Source: Actinomycetales bacterium (lineage in GTDB: Bacteria > Actinomycetota > Actinomycetes > Actinomycetales > Dermatophilaceae). Taken from it: a DNA stretch of 64,000 nucleotides. The number at the start of each line of letters is the position of its first letter. Within the stretch, counting starts at the first letter, position 1. The DNA lies in assembly GCA_016710385.1 (NCBI GenBank), contig JADJVX010000026.1, forward strand, positions 1 through 64,000, read 5' to 3'. A program made the position numbers and the translations under genes. The notes beneath the pieces are model-generated. The model saw only the letters and a program-made list of their open reading frames with translations. It did no database searches and was not told the origin of the DNA. Of the stretch, positions 25,935 through 33,893 are shown piece after piece.

Positions 25935-26878
25935 GGACGGGTCCCTTCGGTGAGCGGGTTTCGGGGTGCCGCGAGGCGTTCGACGCGGTGCGCGGCCAGC
26001 AGCAGCAGGGCGCGGGACCCGAGGGCGGCAGCGGCGGCCCAACGCAGCGGGTTCCACGGCTGCGGCGCGTGGTGGGTCCGCCAATAGCGGTAGGCCCCGG
26101 CGTGGAAGGAGCGGGTCGCCAACGCAGACCCGGTATGCCGTCGGGTCCCGCCCTCGTCGTGGCGCACCGTCGCGTCGGGCACGCACCACACGGAGTAGCC
26201 GGCGCCGGCGAGCCGGCGACACCAGTCGGCGTCCTCCCAGAACAGGAAGTAGCCCTCGTCGAAGCCGCCGAACCGGTCCAGCACGACCCGCGGGAGGACC
26301 ATCGCGGCCCCAGACACCCAGTCGACGCGGTAGGGCTCGGTGTCGCCGGCGTGGTCGCGCTCGACGAGGAAGCGCCGCGACCAGCGGTTGCCGGGGAAGA
26401 GCTTGGTCAAGACGGAACGGCGGCCGAACAGCCCCGCGCTGGCGGTCGGGAAGGACCGGGCGGTCAACTGCGGGCGGCCGTCGGCATAGCGCAGCGTGGG
26501 CGCGACGATGGCGGCCGGCTCGCCCGGGAGGGGTGAGCACAGCGAGCGCAGCGCCTCGACGAGCCGGGTGAGCGAGCCCGGGTCGGCCACGGTGTCGGGA
26601 TTGAGCAAGGCGACGTATGCCGCGTGGCCGTGGGCCATCCCGGCGTTGGCGGCATGCGCGAAGCCGGTGTTGGCCCCGAGGTCTTTGGCGGTGACCTCGA
26701 GCCAGGGCCGATCGGCCGCCCACGCCTCGACCGCCGCAACGGTGCCATCGGCGGAGCCGTTGTCGACGACGGTGATGGCGCATGACAGCCCGGCGGCGGC
26801 GGCGGGCACGCTGTCCAGGCATCGGAGCACCAGGTCACGACTGTGGAAGCCGACAACCACGACGTCGAGGTCGGTCAT
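25931..26878 (-). CDS. Glycosyltransferase family 2
   Basis: 315 residues. It starts MTDLDVVVVGFHSRDLVLRC and shows ITVVDNGSADGTVAAVEAW, NTGFAHAANAGMAHG, the DXD-like LLNPDTVADPGS and the acceptor block FFWEDADWCRRLAGAGYSVW in its LFWEDADW form. It resembles the WbbL-type rhamnosyl/galactosyl transferases. It is probably the first transferase after the priming enzyme since its ATG touches that gene's stop at 26878. Donor and acceptor are not predictable. Confidence 0.88.
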   Translation of the reverse strand: MTDLDVVVVGFHSRDLVLRCLDSVPAAAAGLSCAITVVDNGSADGTVAAVEAWAADRPWLEVTAKDLGANTGFAHAANAGMAHGHAAYVALLNPDTVADPGSLTRLVEALRSLCSPLPGEPAAIVAPTLRYADGRPQLTARSFPTASAGLFGRRSVLTKLFPGNRWSRRFLVERDHAGDTEPYRVDWVSGAAMVLPRVVLDRFGGFDEGYFLFWEDADWCRRLAGAGYSVWCVPDATVRHDEGGTRRHTGSALATRSFHAGAYRYWRTHHAPQPWNPLRWAAAAALGSRALLLLAAHRVERLAAPRNPLTEGTRP

Positions 26879-27864
26879 CAGAAGGCCCCCCGACCGAGCA
26901 GCACGGCCAGCACCGTGTGCGCGAGGATGCGCAGGTCCAGCAGCACCGTCTGCTGGGCGAGATAGCGCAGGTCGATGGTGATCCGCTCGCGCACGGTGAG
27001 CAGGCTCCGCCCGGCGATCTGGGCCAGGCCGGTGACCCCGGCCTTGGTGAGCAGCAGGGCCAGGTCCTCGTTGCGGTACTGCCCGAGCAACTCCGGCAAC
27101 TCCGGCCGTGGGCCGACCAGGCTCATGTCACCGCGCAGCACGTTGACGAGGTTGGGCAACTCGTCGACCGTGGTGCGGCGCAGCCAGCGGCCGACGCGCG
27201 TGCACCGCGGGTCGTCGGCGAGCTTGTAGAAGACCTCGCCCGAGGCAGTGCTCGCGCGGTAGTCGTAGAGGGCAGGGAAGCGCTCGCGCGCGTCGACCCA
27301 CATGGTGCGGAACTTGTAAAACGTGAAGACCCGCCCGCCGACGGTCACCCGGGGCTGGCGGAAGATGGCCGGCCCCGGCGAGTCCAGCCGGATCAGCACG
27401 ACGAGGGCCAGCAGCAGGGGCGAGGCCAGCAGCAACAGCAGGCTCGCCCCGACGACATCGACGATCCGGGTGACGGCTGCGTAGCTGCGGCTGCGGTTGG
27501 GCAGGTAGACGACGCTCGCCTCTCCCAGCCGCCGGTCCAGGTAGGACGCCACCGGTTCGACCCCGTCCCAGTGGTCGGCGACGACACCGTCGTGCTTGCC
27601 TGACTCCGTGATGAGCCGGGAACCGTTGGCCGACAACGGCTTTCCTCGGGTCGCCCGGTCCTCGGCGACCGAGGTGAGCACCGTCAACGATTGGGTGCCC
27701 AGCGAACGTCGGGAGAGAGCGAGCGCACGCAGAAACGACGGCTGGCTTGCCCCACGCAGGTGCGCCGGCTCCACGACGCCGTGGAAACCGAGCATCCACG
27801 GGCCGGCGTGGCCGCCCGCTCCCGGTGGCTCGGGATGGTGCGAGGGCAGCACGATATCGTTCAT
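26878..27864 (-). CDS. Undecaprenyl-phosphate sugar-1-phosphate transferase (priming enzyme)
   Basis: 328 residues, first gene of the polysaccharide operon. The C-terminal 200 residues form the bacterial sugar transferase domain: a membrane helix (VDVVGASLLLLLASPLLLAL), then FTFYKFRTMWVDA, RRTTVDELPNLVNVLRGDMS, LVGPRPELPELL and GVTGLAQIAGR. It loads the first sugar onto undecaprenyl phosphate. The N-terminal 125 residues replace the usual four-helix part of WbaP-type enzymes with a soluble region I do not recognise. The start ATG 27864 is followed by a normal coding frame. Confidence 0.9.
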   Translation of the reverse strand: MNDIVLPSHHPEPPGAGGHAGPWMLGFHGVVEPAHLRGASQPSFLRALALSRRSLGTQSLTVLTSVAEDRATRGKPLSANGSRLITESGKHDGVVADHWDGVEPVASYLDRRLGEASVVYLPNRSRSYAAVTRIVDVVGASLLLLLASPLLLALVVLIRLDSPGPAIFRQPRVTVGGRVFTFYKFRTMWVDARERFPALYDYRASTASGEVFYKLADDPRCTRVGRWLRRTTVDELPNLVNVLRGDMSLVGPRPELPELLGQYRNEDLALLLTKAGVTGLAQIAGRSLLTVRERITIDLRYLAQQTVLLDLRILAHTVLAVLLGRGAF

Positions 27865-28053
27865 CGGCGAAGCTCCCGATTCTGGCCAAGGGCATGACGA
27901 ATTGCCGCCATGGACGAGCCAATTGCGGTGAAACCGCCGGTCAGCGCGACAGGCGGGACGGGTCGACCGAAGTCAGGTCGAGGTGAGAGTCGAGTTCAGT
28001 TCTGCACTGCGGGGTGGAGCAGGAGACGCAGGGAATCGGATCGGCGATTCCTC

Positions 28054-28085
28054 ACTGATGAGCCTCAGTATCACCACGCTGATAC
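28054..28085. promoter_or_regulatory. Two overlapping dyads upstream of the polysaccharide operon
   Basis: ACTGA-N6-TCAGT (28054-28069) and GTATCA-N6-TGATAC (28068-28085) are perfect inverted repeats with the same 6-base spacing, in the AT-richest part of the 272-base gap between glycerate kinase and the priming transferase. They sit 190-220 bases upstream of the leftward operon start and fit operator half-sites. I cannot assign -35/-10 boxes with confidence. The rest of the gap (27865-28053, 28086-28136) shows no gene. Confidence 0.4.
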
Positions 28086-28136
28086 ATGTTCCGGAGGCAA
28101 TTTGGGGAAAATCCCCGCAATCCGCACCCCGGGCGG

Positions 28137-29318
28137 TCAGCTGAGCCAGTCGCTCGCGACCCGAGCCGCCATTCGCCGCAACAGCGGACCGGCCTCGCGC
28201 ATCGAGCGTCGAGGATCGGGCTCGAGCTCGGACAGCGGATAGATCCGCCGGATCCCGCTCGCCTCGACCTCGGCCCGGTCCGCCTCGGACAGCACCGCGC
28301 GTCCGCACACCGCAACCACCGGTATGCCGTGCGCCCGCGCCACCGCGGCGACGCCCGCCGGAGTCTTGCCCAGCAGGGTCTGCCGGTCCAGCGATCCCTC
28401 GCCGGTGACGACCAGGGCCGCTCCCGCCAACAGCCCCTCGAAGCCCACGTATTCCAGCACCACCTCGATGCCTGGGCGCATCGTCGCCCCGAGCACGGCC
28501 AACGCGGCATACCCGACTCCCCCGGCCGCCCCGGCGCCGGGACGGTCACGGTCGTCTCGACCGATCGCCTCGGTGACGAGCTCGGCGTAATGGGCCAGGG
28601 CGGCCTCCAACGCGGCCTGCTCGAAGGGGCCTGCACCCTTTTGCGGAGCGAAGATCGCGACGGTGCCGCGTTCCCCGAGAAGCGGGTTGGTGACGTCGCT
28701 GGCAAGGGTCAGGGTGACCTCGGTCAGCCGCGGGTGCAGCCCCGAGAGATCGATCGAGGCGAGCTCGGCCAGGGGACCACCGCCGTCGGCGACCGGCGCG
28801 CCATGGGCGTCGAGCAGTCGCGCGCCCAGGGCCACGAGCATCCCCGCCCCGCCGTCGGTGCTCGCGCTGCCGCCGATGCCCAGGACCACCTCGTGGACCA
28901 GCGGCTCGCCACCATCACCCCGGGCGTCGAGGGCGGCAGCGAGCATCTCACCGAGCCCACGCGAGGTCGCCGTCAACGGCTGCGTGACGCCACCGGGCAG
29001 GTGCACCAGACCGCAGCAGTCGGCCATCTCGACGACCGCGACGCCAGCGCGCACGGCATACCCCGATTGCACCGGCTCGGCGGTCGGGCCCGCGACGGTG
29101 ACCGGCACATGCCGGAAACCCACCGACTCGGCGGCTGCGAGGGTGCCGTCACCGCCGTCGGCGACGAGCACCGAGGCGACCTCGACCGCGGGCGCTGCAT
29201 CGGCAACCCCGGCGCGGATCGCGGCCACGACCTCGGTCGCCGTCAGTGATCCCTTGAACTTGTCGCACGCCACGAGCACGTGCCCGGCCGGGGCGGGGTG
29301 ATGAGCGGTCCTGGTCAC
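28137..29318 (-). CDS. Glycerate kinase (GarK/GlxK family)
   Basis: 393 residues from GTG 29318. Family N-terminus VLVACDKFKGSLTATEVVAA, then DGGDGTLAAA, GIGGSASTDGGAGMLVALGA, LASDVTNPLLGERGTVAIFAPQKGA, and GEGSLDRQTLLGKTPAGVA. It phosphorylates D-glycerate to 2-phosphoglycerate (usual for this family) with ATP. An ATG at 29360 is in frame but would add 14 residues not seen in relatives. Near it lie an aminotransferase and a hydroxyacid dehydrogenase, so glyoxylate-to-glycerate carbon probably ends here. Divergent from arcC. Confidence 0.9.
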   Translation of the reverse strand: MTRTAHHPAPAGHVLVACDKFKGSLTATEVVAAIRAGVADAAPAVEVASVLVADGGDGTLAAAESVGFRHVPVTVAGPTAEPVQSGYAVRAGVAVVEMADCCGLVHLPGGVTQPLTATSRGLGEMLAAALDARGDGGEPLVHEVVLGIGGSASTDGGAGMLVALGARLLDAHGAPVADGGGPLAELASIDLSGLHPRLTEVTLTLASDVTNPLLGERGTVAIFAPQKGAGPFEQAALEAALAHYAELVTEAIGRDDRDRPGAGAAGGVGYAALAVLGATMRPGIEVVLEYVGFEGLLAGAALVVTGEGSLDRQTLLGKTPAGVAAVARAHGIPVVAVCGRAVLSEADRAEVEASGIRRIYPLSELEPDPRRSMREAGPLLRRMAARVASDWLS

Positions 29319-29451
29319 GACCCCCACCGTATGCCGTGCGCGGGTCCGTGGGCAGTCCATCGGGCGTTGCGGTCGGGCCGTGGGACGTGGGTCCCGGACC
29401 GGTCTGCACTGCCCGGTCTAGGCTCGGTGCCGGGATCAAGGAGGAACCCGG

Positions 29452-30396
29452 ATGCGGATGGTCGTCGCCCTCGGCGGCAACGCCCTGTTGCGCCGCGGCG
29501 AGCCGATGACGGCGGCCGTGCAACGCGCCAATGTCCGCACCGCCGCGCTCGCCCTCGCCCCGATCGCCCGCTCGCACCAGCTCGTCGTCACCCACGGCAA
29601 TGGTCCGCAGGTCGGCCTGCTCGAGTTACAGGCACAGGCCTACTCCGGGGTTGAGCCCTACCCCCTCGACATCCTCGGCGCGCAGACCGAGGGGATGATC
29701 GGCTACCTCATCGAGCAGGAACTCGGCAACGTCCTGCCCGAGGACGCGCCGATCGCCACCCTGCTGACGATGACCGAGGTCGACCCCGACGACCCTGCTT
29801 TCGCCGATCCGAGCAAGTTCGTCGGTCCGGTCTACGACGAGGCGACGGCCCGGGCCGCCGCCGCCGAGCACGGCTGGGTGGTCAAGCCGGACGGCCCCTA
29901 TTGGCGTCGCGTCGTGGCCTCACCCCGGCCGGTGCGCATCTTCGAGATCCGGCCGATCGACCTGCTCCTGCGAGCCGGCTGCGTCGTGGTCTGTGCGGGC
30001 GGTGGCGGGATCCCGACGATGTTCGGCCGCGAGCCCGCCGACGCCAACGTCCTCGGCGGCGTCGAAGCGGTTATCGACAAGGACCTCGCCTCCGCGGTGC
30101 TAGCCCGCGAATTGGCTGCCGACGCCTTCGTCATGGCCACCGATGTCGCTGCGGTAGAAGCAGATTGGGGTATGCCGTCAGCCCGCCAGATCGCGGCGGC
30201 CACCCCCGAGTGGCTCGCCGCGCAGAGCTTTGCCGCCGGGTCGATGGGCCCCAAGGTCGCGGCGGCCGTCGAGTTCGTCACGGCGACCGGGGGCCGGGCC
30301 ATGATCGGGTCGCTGGCCGACATCGGCGCCATGCTGACCGGGGACGCCGGCACCCAGATCCGCGCCGACCTGGCCGAGCCGGTGAGCTACCGGTGA
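29452..30396 (+). CDS. arcC: Carbamate kinase
   Basis: 314 residues. It starts MRMVVALGGNALLRRGEP after a strong AAGGAGG ribosome site. Amino-acid-kinase motifs are VVTHGNGPQVGLLELQA, DILGAQTEGMIGYLIEQEL, VVASPRPVRIFEI, VVCAGGGGIPT, GVEAVIDKDLASAVLA and GSMGPKVAAAVEF. It makes ATP from carbamoyl phosphate and ADP. There is no ornithine carbamoyltransferase or arginine deiminase nearby. With the glycerate genes around it, a ureide/allantoin or glyoxylate route is a possible setting (inference). Confidence 0.93.
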   Translation: MRMVVALGGNALLRRGEPMTAAVQRANVRTAALALAPIARSHQLVVTHGNGPQVGLLELQAQAYSGVEPYPLDILGAQTEGMIGYLIEQELGNVLPEDAPIATLLTMTEVDPDDPAFADPSKFVGPVYDEATARAAAAEHGWVVKPDGPYWRRVVASPRPVRIFEIRPIDLLLRAGCVVVCAGGGGIPTMFGREPADANVLGGVEAVIDKDLASAVLARELAADAFVMATDVAAVEADWGMPSARQIAAATPEWLAAQSFAAGSMGPKVAAAVEFVTATGGRAMIGSLADIGAMLTGDAGTQIRADLAEPVSYR

Positions 30397-30541
30397 GCCG
30401 GCCGGCACGGCAGACTCAGGCCACCCGGCATACGCCTCTACTCTCGTCTTCTCCGCAATTTCGTCACGACAGCACGATCGGTCGATCCACCACCTCGGAT
30501 CGCACCTGACTCATCGCACACACCGCGAAAGGGACACCACC

Positions 30542-31735
30542 GTGGCATTCGCAGAACGCATCTCTCGCCTGGGCACCGAGACGGCCTTCGCCGTCTCGCT
30601 GGCCGCCGCCGCGTGGGGGGCGCAGGGACACCGCATCTACCCCTTCCACCTCGGCGACATCGACCTGGCGACCCCCGCGACCATCCGCGAGGCCATGGAC
30701 CGCGCGGTCGCCGAGGGCAAGACCGGCTACTGCCCCGGGCCGGGCATCCTGCCGCTGCGCGAAGCGATCGCCGAGGACGTCGGGATGCGTCGCGGCCTGA
30801 CCTATGGGCCGGACAATGTCACCGTGCACCCGGGTGGCAAGCCGGTCATCACCAAGTTCACCCAGGCGCTCATCGAGTTCGGCGACGAGGTGCTCTATCC
30901 CAACCCGGGCTATCCGATCTACGAGAGCCAGATCGAGTTCATCGGCGCGCGCCCGATGCCCTATCGCTATGTGCCGACCGAGACCGGTTTCCGCATCGAC
31001 CTAGACCAGGTGCGCTCGCTCATCACGCCCAAGACCAAGGCGATCATCTACAACGACCTGCAGAACCCCATCTCCGCCGAGTCAACCCAGGCTGAGAAGG
31101 AGGCCATCGCGCAGATCGCCATCGAGCACGACCTCTGGGTGCTGTCCGACGAGGCCTATTTCGAGATGCGCTACTCGGGCACGTCCTCCTCGATCGCGTC
31201 GATCCCGGGGATGCAGGAGCGCACGGTCATCCTCTACACCTTCAGCAAGAAGTTCGCGATGACCGGGTGGCGGCTCGGTGCGGCGATCGCGCCCGCGGAG
31301 CTCTCGGCCGTCTTCGGCAAGCTCAACACCAACAACGAGTCGTGCACGACGCACTTTGTCCAATGGGCCGGTGTCGAGGCGATCCGCGGTGACCAGTCCG
31401 GGGCGATCGCGATCCGGGAGGCACTGCGCGGCCGTCGCGACGCGGCATACGAGATGTTGTCCGCGATGCCGGGAGTGACGCTCTCCAAGCCGAATGCCAC
31501 CTTCTACCTCTTCCCTGACGTGACCGACGCGATGGCGGCCAAGGGCATTGCGACCCTGCCGGAGTTCGCCGAGCGGGCGCTCAAGGAGACCGGGGTGTCG
31601 TTCTGCACGCGGCTGCACTTCGGGCGGCCCCAACCGGGTGAAGACCGAATGTATGCGCGGTTCGCGTATTCCGGTCTGCCGGAAGCGGATATCCGCGAGG
31701 GCCTGGGCATCCTGGCGCAGTGGATCGAGGCCTGA
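30542..31735 (+). CDS. PLP-dependent aminotransferase, class I/II
   Basis: 397 residues from GTG 30542 behind a GAAAGGGA ribosome site. Fold type I features: GKTGYCPGPGILPLREAIAE, PNPGYPIYESQIEF, NDLQNPISAES, LSDEAYFEMRYSG, and the PLP-lysine block TFSKKFAMTGWRLGAAIAP. C-terminal arginine region MYARFAYSG. The amino donor and acceptor cannot be read, but it overlaps in function space with aspartate/alanine aminotransferases. The next gene starts one base after its stop, so the two are one unit and may share a 2-oxoacid such as glyoxylate or hydroxypyruvate. The 145 bases before it hold a pyrimidine-rich stretch and presumably the promoter. Confidence 0.9.
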   Translation: MAFAERISRLGTETAFAVSLAAAAWGAQGHRIYPFHLGDIDLATPATIREAMDRAVAEGKTGYCPGPGILPLREAIAEDVGMRRGLTYGPDNVTVHPGGKPVITKFTQALIEFGDEVLYPNPGYPIYESQIEFIGARPMPYRYVPTETGFRIDLDQVRSLITPKTKAIIYNDLQNPISAESTQAEKEAIAQIAIEHDLWVLSDEAYFEMRYSGTSSSIASIPGMQERTVILYTFSKKFAMTGWRLGAAIAPAELSAVFGKLNTNNESCTTHFVQWAGVEAIRGDQSGAIAIREALRGRRDAAYEMLSAMPGVTLSKPNATFYLFPDVTDAMAAKGIATLPEFAERALKETGVSFCTRLHFGRPQPGEDRMYARFAYSGLPEADIREGLGILAQWIEA

Positions 31736-31736
31736 C

Positions 31737-32721
31737 ATGGCACTGGTCGTCGTCACCAACCGCATCCCCGCCGAGGGACTTGAGGCCCTGCGGGCCGAGC
31801 ACGAGGTGCGCGCCTGGGAGCACGAGGAGTGCATCTCGCGCGCGGACTGCCTGCGCCTGGTCGCCGGCGCCGACGCCGTCGTCACCTTGCTCACCGAGAA
31901 GGTCGACGGGGAGTTCCTCGACGCTGCCGGCCCGCAGCTGCAGGTCGTCGCCAATGTCGCGGTCGGCTACAACAACATCGACGTCGCCGCGTGCCAGGCG
32001 CGCGGGGTCATCGCCACCAACACCCCCCAAGGTGCTCACCGAGACCACCGCCGACACGGCTTTCGGGCTCATGCTCATGGTCACCCGGCGCTTCGGCGAG
32101 GGTGAGCGGATCATCCGCAGCCAGACCCCGTGGCAGTGGGGCATGTTCTACCTGCTCGGGATGGGGTTGCAGGGCAAGACTCTCGGCATCGTCGGCATGG
32201 GCCAGATCGGGGCGGCCATGGCCCGTCGCGCGGTCGCCTTCGGCATGGACATCGTCTACTCCGACGAGCACGAGGCACCTGCCGAGCTGCTTGCCGGTAT
32301 GCCGTCCGGTGCGGTGCGTCGGATGTCGTTCGACGAGCTGCTGCGCGTCAGCGATGTCGTGTCGTTGCACTGCCCCTACCTGCCCTCGACCCACCACCTC
32401 ATGGGTGCCGAGCAGTTCGCGGCGATGAAGCGCACGGCATACGTCGTCAACTCCGCGCGCGGACCGATCATCGACGAGGCTGCGCTCGTCGCGGCCCTGC
32501 AGGCGGGCCAGATCGCCGGGGCCGGGCTCGATGTCTTCGAGCAGGAACCGACGGTGCACCCGGGGTTGCTGGCGATGGACAACGTCGTGCTGCTGCCGCA
32601 CCTGGGATCGGCGACGACCGAGACCCGGGCGGCGATGGCTCGGCTTGCCGCCGACAACGTGCTCGCTGTCCTGCGCGGCGACGCTCCGCTCACGCCGGTG
32701 ACGCCGGTGACGACGCGCTAA
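31737..32721 (+). pseudogene. D-2-hydroxyacid (glyoxylate/hydroxypyruvate) dehydrogenase with one frameshift
   Basis: From ATG 31737 the first 98 codons read MALVVVTNRIPAEGLEALRA to VANVAVGYNNIDVAACQARG and VIATNTP. A run of six C at 32023-32028 then shifts the frame. Dropping one C restores KVLTETTADTAFGLMLMV, the NAD motif GIVGMGQIGAAMARRAV, the arginine NSARGPIIDEAAL, the glutamate LDVFEQEPTVHPGLL and the histidine LLPHLGSATTETRAAMA, through to TAA 32721. The product would be about 327 residues, a GyaR/GhrB-like reductase of glyoxylate or hydroxypyruvate. All catalytic residues survive, so sequencing error or recent mutation are both likely. Confidence 0.88.
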
Positions 32722-33248
32722 GGGGCGTCGGTCCAGGGCTGAGTGAGGGTCGGGCTCGGACGTGCCGGGCCTGACGTGCCGGATGCGGGTGTCGGCAGGC
32801 ACGGCCCCGACCCACCGAGCGTCGCGGCATACCCACTGTTGGTGAAGACGTAATAGCCGATGTGGAATCCGCGCCGGTCCTTGATCGTCCACCCGAGATG
32901 GTCAGGGGTGTTGTCGTCTCGCAGCGTCCACCCCGCCGCCTGGCGCTCCGCGAGGTAGCCCGTGCGCATTCCAGCCGCCCGGTCAGGGTCAGCGACCAGG
33001 CGCATGCTCACCGCAAAAGTCGACAGGTCCTGCCCTGTCACCAGGCACGGTATGAGGTCTTCCTCGTATTCGGTGACGTTGTGGCCCAGCGCAACCGCCA
33101 TCGCCCGGGCCTCCGCACGGACCACAACAGCGACGTCCTCGTGGGTCATCGCACTCTCCTTCGATGGGATGCAGCCGCCCAGCGCGAGCATTGCCGTGAG
33201 CGCGGCGATTGCCATGCGCGCCCCGCTCGATCGAGACCAGCCAGTCAT
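32718..33248 (-). CDS. Small lipoprotein, copy 1 of a recent tandem duplicate
   Basis: 176 residues. Signal MTGWSRSSGARMAIAALTAM then LALGGC, with the lipidated cysteine at residue 26. The mature part is about 150 residues (THEDVAVVVRAEARAMAVAL, NVTEYEEDLIPCLVTGQDLS, GWTIKDRRGFHIGYYVFTNS) and ends in a Pro/Thr-rich tail. No known family recognised. It differs from copy 2 at only about seven residues. It ends convergently, overlapping the dehydrogenase stop by 4 bases. It follows a secreted-type hydrolase, so a periplasmic/outer-face partner or immunity protein is plausible (inference). Confidence 0.75.
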   Translation of the reverse strand: MTGWSRSSGARMAIAALTAMLALGGCIPSKESAMTHEDVAVVVRAEARAMAVALGHNVTEYEEDLIPCLVTGQDLSTFAVSMRLVADPDRAAGMRTGYLAERQAAGWTLRDDNTPDHLGWTIKDRRGFHIGYYVFTNSGYAATLGGSGPCLPTPASGTSGPARPSPTLTQPWTDAP

Positions 33249-33366
33249 GGGATGTCCAAGGGGTAGAGGGGCTCGAGGGGTTCGAGCGGGAGTCGACGGT
33301 GCACCCGGGCTTGCGCGGCAGACGACGTCGTGCTGCTGCTCCGCTCACGCCAGTGACGAGCGTTAA
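33249..33366. repeat. Duplication junction: hydrolase tail joined to dehydrogenase tail remnant
   Basis: Bases 33249-33265 repeat the last codons of the hydrolase (LDIP-stop on the minus strand). Bases about 33279-33366 repeat, with deletions, the 3' end of the dehydrogenase: TTCGAGC, GACGGTGCACCCGGG, GACGTCGTGCTGCTGC, GCTCCGCTCACGCC and TAAGGGGCGTCGGTCCAGG all recur in order. So the tandem unit carried the tails of both flanking genes, and this is the scar between the two copies. Confidence 0.85.
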
Positions 33367-33893
33367 GGGGCGTCGGTCCAGGGCTGAGTGAGCGTCGGGC
33401 TCGGACGTACCGGGCCTGACGTGCCGGATGCGGGTGTCGGCAGGCACGGCCCCGACCCTCTGAGCGTCGCGGCATACCCACTGTTGGTGAAGACGTAATA
33501 GCCGATGTGGAATCCGCGCCGGTCCTGGATCGTCCACCCGAGATGGTCAGGGGTGTTGTCGTCTCGCAGCGTCCACCCCGCCGTTTGGCGCTCCGCGAGG
33601 TAGCCCGTGCGCATTCCAGCCGCCCGGTCAGGGTCAGCGACCAGGCGCATGCTCACCGCAAAAGTCGACAGGTCCTGCCCTGTCACCAGGCACGGTATGA
33701 GGTCTTCCTCGTATTCGGTGACGTTGTGGCCCAGCGCAACCGCCATCGCCCGGGCCTCCGCACGGACCACAGCAGCGACGTCCTCGTGGGTCATCGCACT
33801 CTCCTTCGATGGGATGCAGCCGCCCAGCGCGAGCATTGCCGTGAGCGCGGCGATTGCCATGCGCGCCCCGCTCGATCGAGACCAGCGAGTCAT
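33363..33893 (-). CDS. Small lipoprotein, copy 2 of the tandem duplicate
   Basis: 176 residues, same as copy 1 apart from a few substitutions (TRWSR for TGWSR, DVAAVV for DVAVVV, RQTAGW for RQAAGW, WTIQDR for WTIKDR, TLRGSG for TLGGSG, GPVRPS for GPARPS). Lipobox LALGGC. Its ATG at 33893 overlaps the hydrolase stop (ATGA), so it is translationally coupled to the hydrolase and is the copy in the original place. Its end mirrors copy 1. Function unknown; the coupling argues that hydrolase and lipoprotein work as a pair. Confidence 0.78.
   Translation of the reverse strand: MTRWSRSSGARMAIAALTAMLALGGCIPSKESAMTHEDVAAVVRAEARAMAVALGHNVTEYEEDLIPCLVTGQDLSTFAVSMRLVADPDRAAGMRTGYLAERQTAGWTLRDDNTPDHLGWTIQDRRGFHIGYYVFTNSGYAATLRGSGPCLPTPASGTSGPVRPSPTLTQPWTDAP

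Noticed and set aside
24381..26822. 813-codon frame suggesting a glycosyltransferase-Wzz fusion
   Set aside because: The first part is a wrong frame of the GT2 gene; ATGA overlap at 25931-25934 shows two separate coupled genes.
32023..32028. Programmed frameshifting in the dehydrogenase
   Set aside because: The C6 run lacks a slippery X-XXY-YYZ heptamer with a stimulatory structure and the family has no known recoding; error or mutation is simpler.
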